The notes under the pieces are model-generated. The model was given only the letters and a program-made list of their open reading frames with translations. It was not told the origin of the DNA and ran no database searches. The position numbers and the translations under genes were made by a program. Below are positions 1 through 10,558 of a stretch of 60,000 nt of DNA, in pieces (the stretch's first letter is position 1; the number at the start of each line of letters is the position of its first letter). This stretch comes from Liolophura sinensis (lineage: Eukaryota; Mollusca; Polyplacophora; Chitonida; Chitonidae), in contig NC_088303.1 of assembly GCF_032854445.1 (NCBI RefSeq), positions 1,311,501-1,371,500 of the forward strand, given 5' to 3'.

Positions 1-565
1 ACAAGGGCAAAGAGTTCCCGCAGAGACCGTTCCAGGCATTTTTAAAGGACAACGGGGTGTTTTTCTTTCACACGTTTACACGTGGTAGAACAGTTTAACC
101 GTACTTTCAAAGGACGCATGTACAAATATTTCACCGCTCACAAGACTCGGAGGTACCTGGACGCCATACCGGTGCTTGTCCGCGAGTATAAGGCGGGCCC
201 CATCGAAGTCATCACCCAGAACCAGAAAGAAGTGTGTCAAACCTTGTACTGTCCACCTACGTCCAAACGATCCGTCTGCCTTTATCGCGCCGGCGATCTC
301 GTGGGTGTAAGTAAAGTGAAAGGGAAATTAGAAAAATCGTATCTCCCGAACTGGAGCACCGAAATGTTCAGCATCGTCCGCAGCCACCCTCGTCTGCTTG
401 TCGTGTACACACGGAAGGGCTTGAACGGGGAACGGTTGTTCTAAACGTTTTAAGAGACCTTAAAAAGGAACGTCGCCGAGGAAGACTGTACTATTAGGTG
501 AAGTGGGTCGGCTATGCACCCGGCTTTAATTCTAGGGTGCTGGCCAGGGATGTCAAACGTATTTA
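1..565 (+). pseudogene. Polinton/Maverick-type integrase fragment with chromodomain-like end
   Basis: Remnant of a retroviral-like (DDE) integrase of the type carried by Polinton/Maverick elements and their host-annotated relatives. Bases 3-75 read in one frame as a KGKEF-containing segment, typical of the sequence around the second catalytic Asp, whose codon would lie just outside the window. The frame then shifts, and 82-444 reads on with VEQFNRTFKGRM, which carries the expected catalytic Glu, followed by a KVKGKLEKSYLPNW segment typical of the C-terminal domain. After a stop at 442-444, bases 490-564 still encode a KWVGYAPGFNS-like chromodomain core interrupted by a TAG. At least one frameshift and several stops make this a dead copy. 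Its position near a polB remnant on the opposite strand (1975-3342) supports a single decayed Polinton. The family call rests on remembered motif resemblance. Confidence 0.65.
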
Positions 566-1830
566 ACCCCAAGGATGACGGGAGTAATTGTCACTCCCTA
601 TCGACCTACTCAAGGGATGAATCAGTGGGTACAAAGCTTGCATGAGAATAAAGGCTCCGTGGCACCCGTGCTCGCAGTTCTCTTGTACATCGAAGTTTTA
701 GTGGGTGGATTGGCCGCGTAACTCAGCGTGCAGCTCCTAAAATGCCAGTTGACACTTCAATATCTACAAGGGTAATTGAACAAGACGCTCCCCCGTTGGT
801 CCGGGAAGCCGCCGCCGCGGTCACCACCACTATCACCACCTTCGTCGCCGAGTGACATCGCGCGTCGGCTTGACAGCACCGTCCCGGGCAAGGACCTGAC
901 CTCCATCCCGCTTCCCACCACGGCATTTACCGCCAAGCAGGACTCGTCCACGGACCAAGCCATCACTCCCCGGTTGAAGTTTACGGGGTTTCCCAGTTCA
1001 CCCCAACTCCGCCGGCGTCACCGACTATCGCTCCACACTTCGTGAAGAAACACTTCGGTACCGTTTCCACACCCGTCTATTCTTCGCCCACAGGTGTAGC
1101 AGTTCGTCTACCTTACTTTCCTCGCCCACTCTTTACCAAAGGCAACCACCACCGCATATCAGCGCGGTGTACTTTCGTGCAGAACTTGTTCAAGAAAACC
1201 ATAAATCATCGCACTATCAGTCTGAACGCACACTACTTGTTGTTCAAAAACCCGCGAGCCGCGTCTCAAACTACAACGACCGCTAAACAGATGGCTTCGG
1301 GGCGGAAGCAGTACGTAAGCTAGGCGTTTGAGGTGCCACCGCTGAACCTCAAAGGTATTTGCTGGTGGATTTCAAGCACGCCACACCCGACCACCTACGA
1401 CTTCGCACCCACGTCTTCCCCGGGGGAGATTCAACACGCCTACCTCCCCAAGTCATAAAACTTCTTACGCACGAATCAGTTGTTTCCACGTCGCGATGTC
1501 ACGCCGGCTCCAACGTTTCGACCCCTTGCTGTCCCGGCTGGCTCGAACGATCCCTGCCATTCAACGCGCCTTGCTGCGCGGCAACCATCCGTGTTTACTT
1601 CGGTGTGTGTGAGTGTGCCAAGAACGTGTTAAATGGGAACGTTCTACTATCGCGGGCACAAGACGGGTCTTCGAACCTTGGTCAAGAAAAGTGTTCCCCT
1701 GCATAAGAAAAGACGGATTCTTTAAAGCGGTGGTCTCATTGGAGCGCTCCACCACCTCCAAAACCACTACCACCACCACACCACGCCGATCCAAGTGAGG
1801 ACAACAGCGGCGACCCGGACTGCATCCGTC
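566..1830. other. Unrecognised degenerate stretch between integrase and polB remnants
   Basis: No intact gene is visible. Several short plus-strand frames are open (776-1045, 1042-1323, 1359-1706, 1613-1798) and rich in Pro, Ser and Thr. Around 1635-1700 one frame reads FYYRGHKTGLRTLVKK, which loosely resembles the small basic capsid-associated proteins of Polintons, but this is weak. The region lies where the structural genes of a Polinton would be expected, so decayed structural genes are a reasonable guess, not a demonstrated one. Confidence 0.25.
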
Positions 1831-1974
1831 TCCAGACATCGTACCCCCGCTAAAGTGGAGTCCGTATTAAATACCGGCGCCAGATGGAAAAACGGTCAGT
1901 CCGCCCGCAGGAGATCACCTCCCCAACTTGTTTTACGTTACGCAGCCCAGTAACAGCTCGCTCGACTACTTCCC

Positions 1975-3342
1975 TAGCAATACCTTGACACTGGGATTGG
2001 ATTGATGCGCTCGTGTAACTTGTCCAGAATGTAGGCATAACCCTCGGTGAGATAGGCGCCACTGGTCTCACTGATGATATTAAGGTAAGTCATCATCAGC
2101 TCGACGAGCGCGTGGGGATCACCGGTAGAGATGAAGCACACGGGCTGGTCGTAGTCAGTCACATTGGAGTTCACTTCACACTGACACTGATGGGGATGTG
2201 TTGGGACGTCTAATCCGTTGACCCGGTCATCGAATCATCCACAGGGGCCAGGTAAGCTTCGAAGTCGTAACATGCTTGGTAAGGGAATATTCCATCGTCA
2301 CCTTTCCGGAGGTAAATACATATAAGCATCATGTCCGACATTCGTATACCATTCGTACTCCGTAAAGGGCGTTCCAAGTCGATAATCGCAAGATCCATTT
2401 CCAAAACAACGTTTAACTCTAGCTCCCAAAGACAAAGGTATGTAAGAATAGGAAATAAAGCCGGTAAAACACAAGTGAGAAGCTGTCATCAGTTTTCAAT
2501 GATGCCGGGCAGACATTGGATATTCCAGTCATGAATTCCATATCAAAGTTCAAATTTGTAGTCCATGAATGTGGTACATGAATACTCATGTCCGCCAACA
2601 CTTCGAAAATAGTGGGTTGATTGCGGAATACACCCCCTGGGTACTTTTGGGCGAACGACGTCCGTGCACGTTTGGCCGTTATTAAAGGTCTTAGAACACA
2701 CTTGACATGTGAAAGACTGGGCGTAACGCCTCATGTCCTTGATGTAGCTGAAATGCTGATTGTGCAGGTTTAACCTCATGGTGGGCAAAGTATAGCGCTC
2801 TGAACTGCGATGGGCGAGTTGAGCCGAGTACGAGTTGTCCATGGGGACGAGCTGGTACACTTGAATGTTTACGTTAAATAGGTACCTCTCCATTGAGAGG
2901 TACGTCTCGGTTCCATTTCCACTGCCTCCAGATATATGCCGCGGTAAAGTCGAGCCTGATTTTGCCACTTTTGCAGGAACGGCGCGTCAAGTACCCGGAG
3001 ATTGTTGGTGCTGGGGTAAAAGTACCTTAACTGTCCCGTCTCCTTAAGGCGCAGGATATACCCGTAGTTGAGGGTGAAATTGTAGCGGTCCTGCACCGGC
3101 TTGCCGCGGTAAAAATGGCTCCGAATCGAGCGCCAATCCTGCCGATACAGTTCCCGTAGATCACTCTCGCTGTTAGGCAGGAGCTTGTCCAGGGGTTGGG
3201 TCAGGTCGGGTTGGAACTGGCTTGCCGGGATCTTCCAGTTTTCCTTGATAGACTCCTCCGTCTCTAGACTTGCTGCATTCGAGCTGGAGCTGGTTTCGTT
3301 TGCGGTGGTGGTGGTAGTGGAAAAAGCGGGTCTTTGTAACAA
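1975..3342 (-). pseudogene. Protein-primed DNA polymerase B (Polinton/Maverick polB), N-terminal remnant
   Basis: The minus strand holds consecutive fragments of a Polinton-type family B DNA polymerase in changing frames. 3342-2869 includes FYPSTNNLRVLDAPFL. 2968-2543 includes YLFNVNIQVYQLV and a zinc-ribbon-like part with HFSYIKDMRRYAQSFTC and CxxC. 2601-2419 and 2404-2210 carry YQACYDFEAYLAP, which matches an exonuclease motif with the DxE pair. 2174-1977 continues with SNVTDYDQPVCF and a helical stretch. The order matches the N-terminal half of such polymerases. The polymerase palm motifs are not visible. Four or more frame changes show that the copy is inactive. In a live element this enzyme replicates the element from a protein-primed end. 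Confidence 0.65.
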
Positions 3343-3364
3343 AGAACCGTGTCGAATAGTAGCC

Positions 3365-3500
3365 TAAGTATATAGAGTAGAGTAGAGTATCGTTTGGTAT
3401 AGTACAGGATAACTATAGTATAGTATAACCATAGTATCGTAGAGTATAACAATGGTAGAGTATAACTATAATATTGTATAGCTATACTATAGTAAAACTA
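3365..3500. repeat. TATAGTA-type low-complexity repeat
   Basis: Irregular tandem array of short motifs such as TATAGTATAAC and GTAGAGTATA. It has no coding potential. Confidence 0.75.
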
Positions 3501-3780
3501 CAGTAGGGGAATGGTACGGTCGGATAGCACGGTGACTGGGTGTAAAAGGTCTGGGGCATGTGATGACACCGACACCCTGCGCGCAGTGTGTCAGCTGGCG
3601 TCCCTGATCACAATTCAGAATATCACCGCAGAAACGTGTTAGGTAACATATAGGTAAAGAAAAAAAGCTTATAACTTGGAAGCATACGGTTATGTAACAA
3701 TCACTGCGCCACTGCGCAAGCAGTTCACCAGTAAATCTCAAGTATCGAAAATTGGACCATTCATAGTACGAGACCCGACA

Positions 3781-4650
3781 GCTGAAAATGACACATATCC
3801 AACGAATACACTATCGCTGACATCGATTGACAACAGGCATTGTCCTATGTAATATTTTTTTTGCCAGACGAATTTCTTCACCCACCCTGGTCTCTAGCTA
3901 TTTATTTATTTATTTATTTGATTGGTGTTTTACGCCGTACTCAAGAATATTTCACTTATACGACGGCAGCCAGCATTGAGGGGGGTGGAACCCACGACCA
4001 TCGGTAGGTTGCTGGCAGACCTTCCCATGTACGGCTGGAGAGGAAGCCAGCATGAGCTTCACTTGAACTCACAGCGACTGTGGTCTCTAGCTTCTAGATT
4101 GTCTGATATAATAAGTTGTCATGTCACACATTTATCTGTTGATATCGGCAGTCATACTTTTTCATGTAGGTGCAGAAGCAAATAGTGGCGGGTGGTGACC
4201 TAGCGAGCATGATGGCAAGTGGGCTTAGATTAGCTCTAAAGCGCTATCAGTGATGTCCCAGTAATTATTATTTTAGTCAATTTTTCATAAATCCGTTTAA
4301 AGGCTGTTCTCCGACTGTAGCCGTGTCAACAAGCGGCCCAGAGTTATTCCTCCTGAAAGTTTCTGTACGAAATACGGCATGCGTTTATACTGTATTATCG
4401 TGTGATAAATATGCTAGTCTTAGCCGACGGCCTTTCGGTCTAGCTTTATGTTGGACAAAGAACATCACATGAGTTCTGCAAAAACACCTAGGCTATCTAG
4501 AAAGCTGTAAATGACACAAATCCAACGAATACACTATCGCTGACATCGATTTGACAACAGGCATATTCCTCTGTAATATTTTTGCGGGACGAATTTCTTC
4601 ATGTGGTCTCTAGGATCTGGATTGTCTTATAGAATAGCTTATCATGTGAA
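3781..4650. repeat. Direct duplication of about 120-150 bp; left copy split by a SINE
   Basis: A segment starting at 3781 (AAATGACACATATCCAACG) recurs at about 4505 (AAATGACACAAATCCAACG). The two copies then run in parallel through CACTATCGCTGACATCGAT to the GGTCTCTAG and ATTGTCT region. In the left copy the GGTCTCTAG site is interrupted by a SINE (3900-4080). The right copy (4590-4640) lacks it, so it shows the pre-insertion state. The 4140-4500 stretch between the copies holds nothing I recognise. Confidence 0.7.
3900..4080 (-). mobile_element. tRNA-derived SINE, 5' truncated, with 12-bp target duplication
   Basis: The 3' half of the SINE family seen in full at 18808-19085, with a TTTATTTATTTATT tail and the GGTGTTTTACGCCGTACTC core. 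It is flanked by the 12-bp direct repeat TGGTCTCTAGCT at 3888-3899 and 4081-4092. It begins near the B box, so the Pol III A box is missing. Confidence 0.85.
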
Positions 4651-4734
4651 CGTGGTCTGGTGTTGACGAGGCAGGTAGGATAGCCGGAGTAGCTTCACTC
4701 TCTTCACACACCTTCTTTTTATCCTGTCAACTCG

Positions 4735-5215
4735 CACGTAAACGAAATTCAGGCGCCAAAACCGCACGGTCACCCAATGGTCAGTTTTGGCGCGAAATGG
4801 AGCTAAAAGACCTGCTCAGCCCAACTTTACAAGCTGACGTTCAGTTTTGGCGCAAAATTTAGTTCACCCATTGGTCAGCTTTGGCGTGAAGTGGAGCTGA
4901 AGGAGCTGCTCTTCATGATTTGACAAATGTCAGGGATTCCGTACCATTGCCTCTACACTGAAGGAGGTGCTCTCGCGTGTTACATCAGTTTTTGTGCAAA
5001 ATGGAGCTGAAGGGCCTGCTCAACCCAACTCAGCCGACGTTTTGGTGCGGAATGGAACTCACCCATGGGTCCGTTTTGGCGCGACATGGAGCTGAAGGAG
5101 CTGCTTTTCCGCGTGACATCAGTTCTGGCGCCAACAAAATGGAGCTCACCCACTGGTCAGTTTTGGCACGAACGAAATGGAGCTCAACCATTGGTCCGTT
5201 TGGGCGGCGTGCAGG
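4735..5215. repeat. Imperfect tandem repeat with GTTTTGGCGCGAAATGGAGCT core
   Basis: About eight diverged copies of a unit containing CAGTTTTGGCGCGAAATGGAGCT plus CACCCAWTGGTC, spaced irregularly by about 50-60 bp. Short frames here (4977-5231) come from the repeat and are not a gene. Confidence 0.65.
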
Positions 5216-5415
5216 AGTGCGGACTCAATGAAACACGCCCTCCTCCCCAACCTCCTCCCCAATCGGACATTCACAATTCTGTACTACTTCCTTCGATGAG
5301 TAGTGTGTGCATGGTTTGGAGGTGAGCCCGTGATGATCGGAGTCTCTGTTGACCCCGCCGTCATTGAATCCAACGTTATTTCTTTCGTGGTTTTTTGTCA
5401 CGCAAAATTCTACTG

Positions 5416-6590
5416 TCACTGCTCATGTGCGAGCCTCCGTTGTTTCCGTCGTCGGCGGAGCCTCTTTTTCTTCTTTTGTCGTTGCTTTAAGCAAATTTCT
5501 GTTATCGTGACAGCCTCAGTTTTTTCCGGCGTCATGAAAGCGCCTGTTGTGCCAGTTGTGGAAAGATGTGTTGTTTCCACCGTTGTGGGAAAATCGGTTA
5601 CTTTGTCTGTGATTGGAGGCTGCGTTGTTTGCGCAATCGTGGGAAACTCCTTTGTTTTCTCTGCCGTGCGAAGCGGAGTTGTTTTCTCTGTTGTGGGAAG
5701 CTGTGTTCTTTCCGCCGACGTGGGAAGCTGCGTTGTTTCTTCTGGCGTGAAAGGCTGTGTTGACTCGTTGTGAAAACTCCCGTTGTTTTCTCTGTTGTGG
5801 GAAGCTCTGTTGTTCCCGCCGGCGTGGGAAACTTGGTTGCTTTCTCTCTCGTGCAAAGCTGTGTTGTTTTCTTTGTAGTGGGAAGCTGCGTTGTTTCTGC
5901 CGACGTGAAAAGCTGTGTTGATTCCTCGGTCGTGGGATCCTGTGTTGTTTCTTCTGTCGTTGAAGGCTATGTTGATTCTGTCGTTGTGGGAACCTCCGTC
6001 GTTTCCACTGTTGTGGGAAGCTGTGTTGTTCCTGCCGACGTGAAAAGCTGTGTTGATTCCTCTGTCGTGGGATCCTGTGTAGTTCCTTCTGTCGTTGAAG
6101 GCTATGTTGATTCTGTCGTTGTGGGAACCTCCGTCGTTTCCACTGTTGTGGGAAGCTGTGTTGTTCCTGCCTACGTGAAAAGCTGTGTTGATTCCTCTGT
6201 CGTGGGATCCTGTGTAGTTCCTTCTGTCGTGGAAGGCTGTGTTGATTCTGTCGTTGTGTCGGAGCTTCCGTTGTATTCTCTGTTGTGGGAGGGTGTGTTG
6301 TTTCTACCGACGTGGGAAGGTGTGATTTTTTCTCGGTCGTGGGAACCTGCGTTGTTTCCTCTGTCATGGAAGGCTGTGTTGACTGTCATTGTGAGAACCT
6401 CCATTGTTTCCTCTGTTGTGGGAAGCTGTATTATTTCCGCCGACGTGGGGAACTCAGTCGTTTTCTCTGTCGTGCAAAGGTGTGTTGCTTTCTCTGAAGT
6501 GGGAAGTTGCTCTGTTTCCGCCGTCGTGGAAGGCTGTGTTGTTTCTTCAGTCGTGAAAGGCTGCGTTAATTCAGTCGAGGCCATCATTCT
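5416..6590 (-). pseudogene. Thr/Ser/Pro/Glu-rich tail exon of CAP gene A, frameshifted
   Basis: On the minus strand the sequence reads as a mucin-like repeat with a period of about 11-12 residues (TEETTQVPTTEK, VETTHPPTTENTTE, TEGTTQDPTTEE and similar). The reading frame moves between all three minus frames at least four times, for example near 6395, 6240 and 5760. It occupies the position of the low-complexity tail exons of genes B and C. The 5' boundary is near 6587, where AG precedes ATGATGG. A long plus-strand frame (5770-6630, VVGSCVV-type) is the antisense of the same repeat and is not taken as real. Confidence 0.6.
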
Positions 6591-8318
6591 CAACACACCT
6601 TCTCATACATGTGCGGGAACAACATTCTGAACATATCTCATACACGGTCAGCATTCTCAACACACCTCCTCACACATGCACAGGGACAACATTCTGAACA
6701 CATCTCATAAACGGCCAACGTTCTCAACACACTTCCTCATACATGCACAGGGACAACATTCTGAACACATCTTATAAACGGCCAACATTCTCAACACACC
6801 TCCTCATACATGCACAGGGACAACATTCTGAACACATCTCATAAACGGCCAATATTCTCAAAACACCTCCTCACACATGCACAGGGACAACATTCTGAAC
6901 ACATCTCATAAACGGCCAACATTCTCAACACACCTCCTCATACATGTGCAGGGACAACATTCTCAACACATCTCATACACGGCCAACATTCTCAACACAC
7001 TTCCTCATACATGCACAGGGACAACATTCTGAACACATCTCATAAACGGCCAACATTCTCAACACACTTCCTCATACATGTGCAGGGACAACATTCTGAA
7101 CACATCTCATACACCGTCAACATTCTCAACACACTTCCTCATACATGCACAGGGACAACATTCTGAACACATCTCATAAACGGCCAACATTCTCAACACA
7201 CCTCCTCACACGTGCACAGGGACAACATTATCAACACATCTCATAAACGGCCAACATTCTCAACACACCTCCTCACACGTGCACAGGGACAACATTATCA
7301 ACACATCTCATAAACGGCCAACATTCTCAACACACCTCCTCACACATGCACAAGGACAACATTCTGAACACATCTCATAAACGGCCAACATTCTCAACAC
7401 ACCTCCTCACACATGCACAGGGACATTCTGAACACATCTCATAAACGGCCAACGTTCTCAACACACTTCCTCATACATGCACAGGGACAACATTCTGAAC
7501 ACATCTTATAAACGGCCAACATTCTCAACACACGTCCTCATACATGCACAGGGACAACATTCTGAACACATCTCATAAACGGCCAATATTCTCAAAACAC
7601 CTCCTCACACATGCACAGGGACAACATTCTGAACACATCTCATAAACGGCCAACATTCTCAACACACCTCCTCATACATGTGCAGGGACAACATTCTCAA
7701 CACATCTCATACAAGGCCAACATTCTCAACACACTTCCTCATACATGCACAGGGACAACATTCTGAACACATCTCATAAACGGCCAACATTCTCAACACA
7801 CTTCCTCATACATGTGCAGGGACAACATTCTGAACACATCTCATACACCGTCAACATTCTCAACACACTTCCTCATACATGCACAGGGACAACATTCTGA
7901 ACACATCTCATAAACGGCCAACATTCTCAACACACCTCCTCACACGTGCACAGGGACAACATTCTGAACACATCTCATAAACGGCCAACATTCTCAACAC
8001 ACCTCACACGTGCACAGGGACAACATTATCAACACATCTCATAAACGGCCAACATTCTCAACACACCTCCTCACACGTGCACAGGGACAACATTATCAAC
8101 ACATCTCATAAACGGCCAACATTCTCAACACACCTCCTCACACATGCACAGGGACAACATTCTGAACACATCTCATAAACGGCCAACATTCTCAACACAC
8201 CTCCTCACACATGCACAGGGACAACATTCTGAACACATCTCATAAACGGCCAACATTCTCAACACACTTCCTCATACATGTGCAGGGACAACATTCTGAA
8301 CACATCTCATAAACATCT
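6588..8318. repeat. 67-bp minisatellite, about 26 copies
   Basis: Head-to-tail units of about 67 bp containing ACATTCTCAACACACCTCCT, ACATGCACAGGGACA and ACATTCTGAACACATCTCAT. A block near 6721 recurs at 7454 (733 bp, 11 units minus 4 bp), so a higher-order duplication is present. The left end merges with the 5' edge of gene A's tail exon: read on the minus strand, the unit motif TGTTGAGAATG is followed directly by the exon. Confidence 0.9.
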
Positions 8319-8452
8319 CGCAGAATGATTGTGTTAGTACATGTTGTGTTTGTTCAGGGCCCGGTTGTTCAAACTGAAGTAAGACCTTATACCATAATGA
8401 ACTTTTAGCCAAGTCTTCAATATTGTACTTATATTTACGCTAAGCTACACAG
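8319..8452. other. Unique spacer between inverted minisatellite blocks
   Basis: About 130 bp of non-repetitive sequence separates the forward 67-bp array from its inverted block, so it would form the loop of a very long hairpin. No gene is seen. Confidence 0.6.
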
Positions 8453-9125
8453 ACATGTATGAGGAAGTGTGTTGAGAATGTTGGCCGTTTATGAGATGTG
8501 TTCAGAATGTTGTCCCTGTGCATGTGTGAGGAGGTGTGTTGAGAATGTTGGCCGTGTATGAGGAGGTGTGTTGAGAATGTTGTCCCTGCACATGTATGAG
8601 GAAGTGTGCTGAGAATGTTGGCGGTGTATCAGATGTGTTCAGAATGTTATCCCTGTGCATGTATGAGGAGGTGTGTTCAGAATGTTGACCGTGTATGAGA
8701 TGTGTTCAGAATGTTGTCCCTGTGCATGTATGAGGAGGTGTGTTGAGAATGTTGACCGTGTATGAGGCGTGTCCAGAATGTTGTCCTTGTGCATGTATGA
8801 GGAAGTGTGTTGAGAATGTTGACCGTGTATGAGGCGTGTCCAGAATGTTGTCCCTGTGCATGTATGAGGAAGTGTGTTGAGAAAGTTGGCCGTGTATGAG
8901 ATGTGTTCAGAATGTTGGCCGTGTATGTGTTTAGAATATTGTTAAGGCACATGTATAAGGAGGAATGTTGAGAATGTTGACCGTGCTTGAGGAATAGTGT
9001 TGAGAATGTTATCCCTGCGCATGTATGAGGAGGTATGTTGAGAATGTTGGTGTATGTGTTCAGAATTTTGTTCCTGCATTTGTATGAGGAGGTGTGTTGA
9101 AAATGTTATCCCTGCACATGTATGT
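8453..9125. repeat. Inverted block of the 67-bp minisatellite
   Basis: The same unit as 6588-8318 but in the opposite orientation (TGTATGAGGAAGTGTGTTGAGAATGTTGGCCGT and so on, about 10 copies, becoming more diverged to the right). Diverged single units continue at 9400-9560 after a SINE and an AT repeat. The short frames 8677-8952 and 8942-9340 are repeat translations. Confidence 0.85.
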
Positions 9126-9179
9126 TGTGAATGTTTTTCGCCACACATGTGTATACGTGACAACTGGTAATTCCAAGAG

Positions 9180-9247
9180 CATATATATATATATATATAT
9201 AAGGTTCCTAATATATATATATTATAATATATATATATAATATATAT
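9180..9247. repeat. (AT)n microsatellite
   Basis: Two AT dinucleotide runs separated by AAGGTTCCTA. Confidence 0.9.
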
Positions 9248-9248
9248 A

Positions 9249-9400
9249 AGAACCCACGAACATTCGCAGGTTGCTGACAGACCTCCCCACGTACGGCCGG
9301 AGAGGAAGCCAGCATGAGCCGGACGGCACAGCGACGGCATTGATGAGATGTTCCTTGGTCATTACGCTGCGCTAGCGCACTAAAAAAACTGAGCCGTGAG
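9249..9400 (-). mobile_element. SINE fragment (5' part with Pol III boxes)
   Basis: Contains the ACCCACGAACATTCGCAGGTTGCT block and extends through CATTACGCTGCGCTAGCGC to ACTGAGCC, the tRNA-like 5' end of the SINE. The 3' GTGTTTTACGCC part is missing and is replaced by the AT run. Confidence 0.75.
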
Positions 9401-9559
9401 TGTATGAGGTGTTGTGTTGAGAATGCAGACAATGTATGAGGAAATGTTTTGAGAATGCAATCCGTTCATGAGATGGTGTGTTGAGAATGCAGTCAGTGTA
9501 TGAGAAGGTGTGTTGAGAATTTGATCGTGTATGAGGGTGTGTGTGAGAATGCTGTGTAC

Positions 9560-9773
9560 TTATGAGGAGACTTTACAATATATTGGAAATCTGTTTGTTT
9601 AATGCCACCTATAGTCCACAACACCTTGCAATTTTTAAGATACCTGGCACAAGCTTGCGGATACAGTGTTTTCTGGGATTAGTTTTGTTTTTTTCTCGGT
9701 GGGGGCGGCTTAAAAATCGTAGCAAAAAGTTTTTCGCTACACATGTGTATACGTGACAACTGTAATTCCAAGA

Positions 9774-9845
<72 letters not shown>

Positions 9846-10555
9846 TAGGTTCCTACTTCTAATACCTTGAATGTCACAAAAAAATTTGTCACATGGCTTT
9901 TTCTGTGTAAGGTAATTTGTGCTGCCCGTACTTTATGTTTTATAAGATGTAAAAGTGTTGTGATTAGCGGCCTTATGATGGACCAAGGCGACGCTGACGT
10001 CACGATGTTCCACGATTAAACCAAAGCGACGCTGGCGCCACGATGTTCCGAGATTGTCCAGATTTTCTCGCTTTGTTTACATATACCATTAACACACACG
10101 AACATAAATAAAATAAAAATGCTGCAGTCATCATCACTGATACCTTTCAGTTTCAAATCTAAAAACATGCATTGCATCGCCTTTAACTTTTGTGGCAATT
10201 TATACATTTTCAAATCGGTAGTTGGTACCACGACAAAGGCCGTTTAAACATGTGCGTTCTTCTGGGCAGTTTAGGCAGGGTCGTCCAAATCTATAGGGGA
10301 CACCTTTGGAAATCCTAAGGAAAATTAAGACATAAAAGGCCTATAGTATGTAATTTCCGAAAAACCCAGCCTTTATACACGGGAACAACAATTACTAGAT
10401 TAATAATCTAGCCAGCTAAAAGCAAGAACATTAAGATTTACCAGTAATGGTTACCAAATTTTGTTTAGCTGGCCCACGAACAATTTTAAAGAATAATTTA
10501 ATTAATAGGGCGTTTACTTTTACATATTAAGGTTTTGAATTTGTATACTTGGACC
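9560..10555. other. Non-coding stretch in gene A, with a long (AT)n run
   Basis: No credible gene. A 66-bp AT dinucleotide run lies at 9776-9842 and is preceded by ACGTGACAACTGTAATTCCAAGAGC. A near copy of that flank occurs at about 9155-9180 before the first AT run, so the AT runs belong to a small duplicated block. A CGACGCTGACGTCACGATGTTCC motif is duplicated at about 9990 and 10030. The expected gene A hinge exon was not found here. Confidence 0.55.
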
Positions 10556-10558
10556 AAC

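Noticed and set aside
5770-6630. 286-residue plus-strand frame rich in VVGSCVV
   Set aside because: Antisense of the Thr-rich tail repeats of gene A. The related genes B and C have Thr-rich tails on the minus strand, and no domain is seen on plus.
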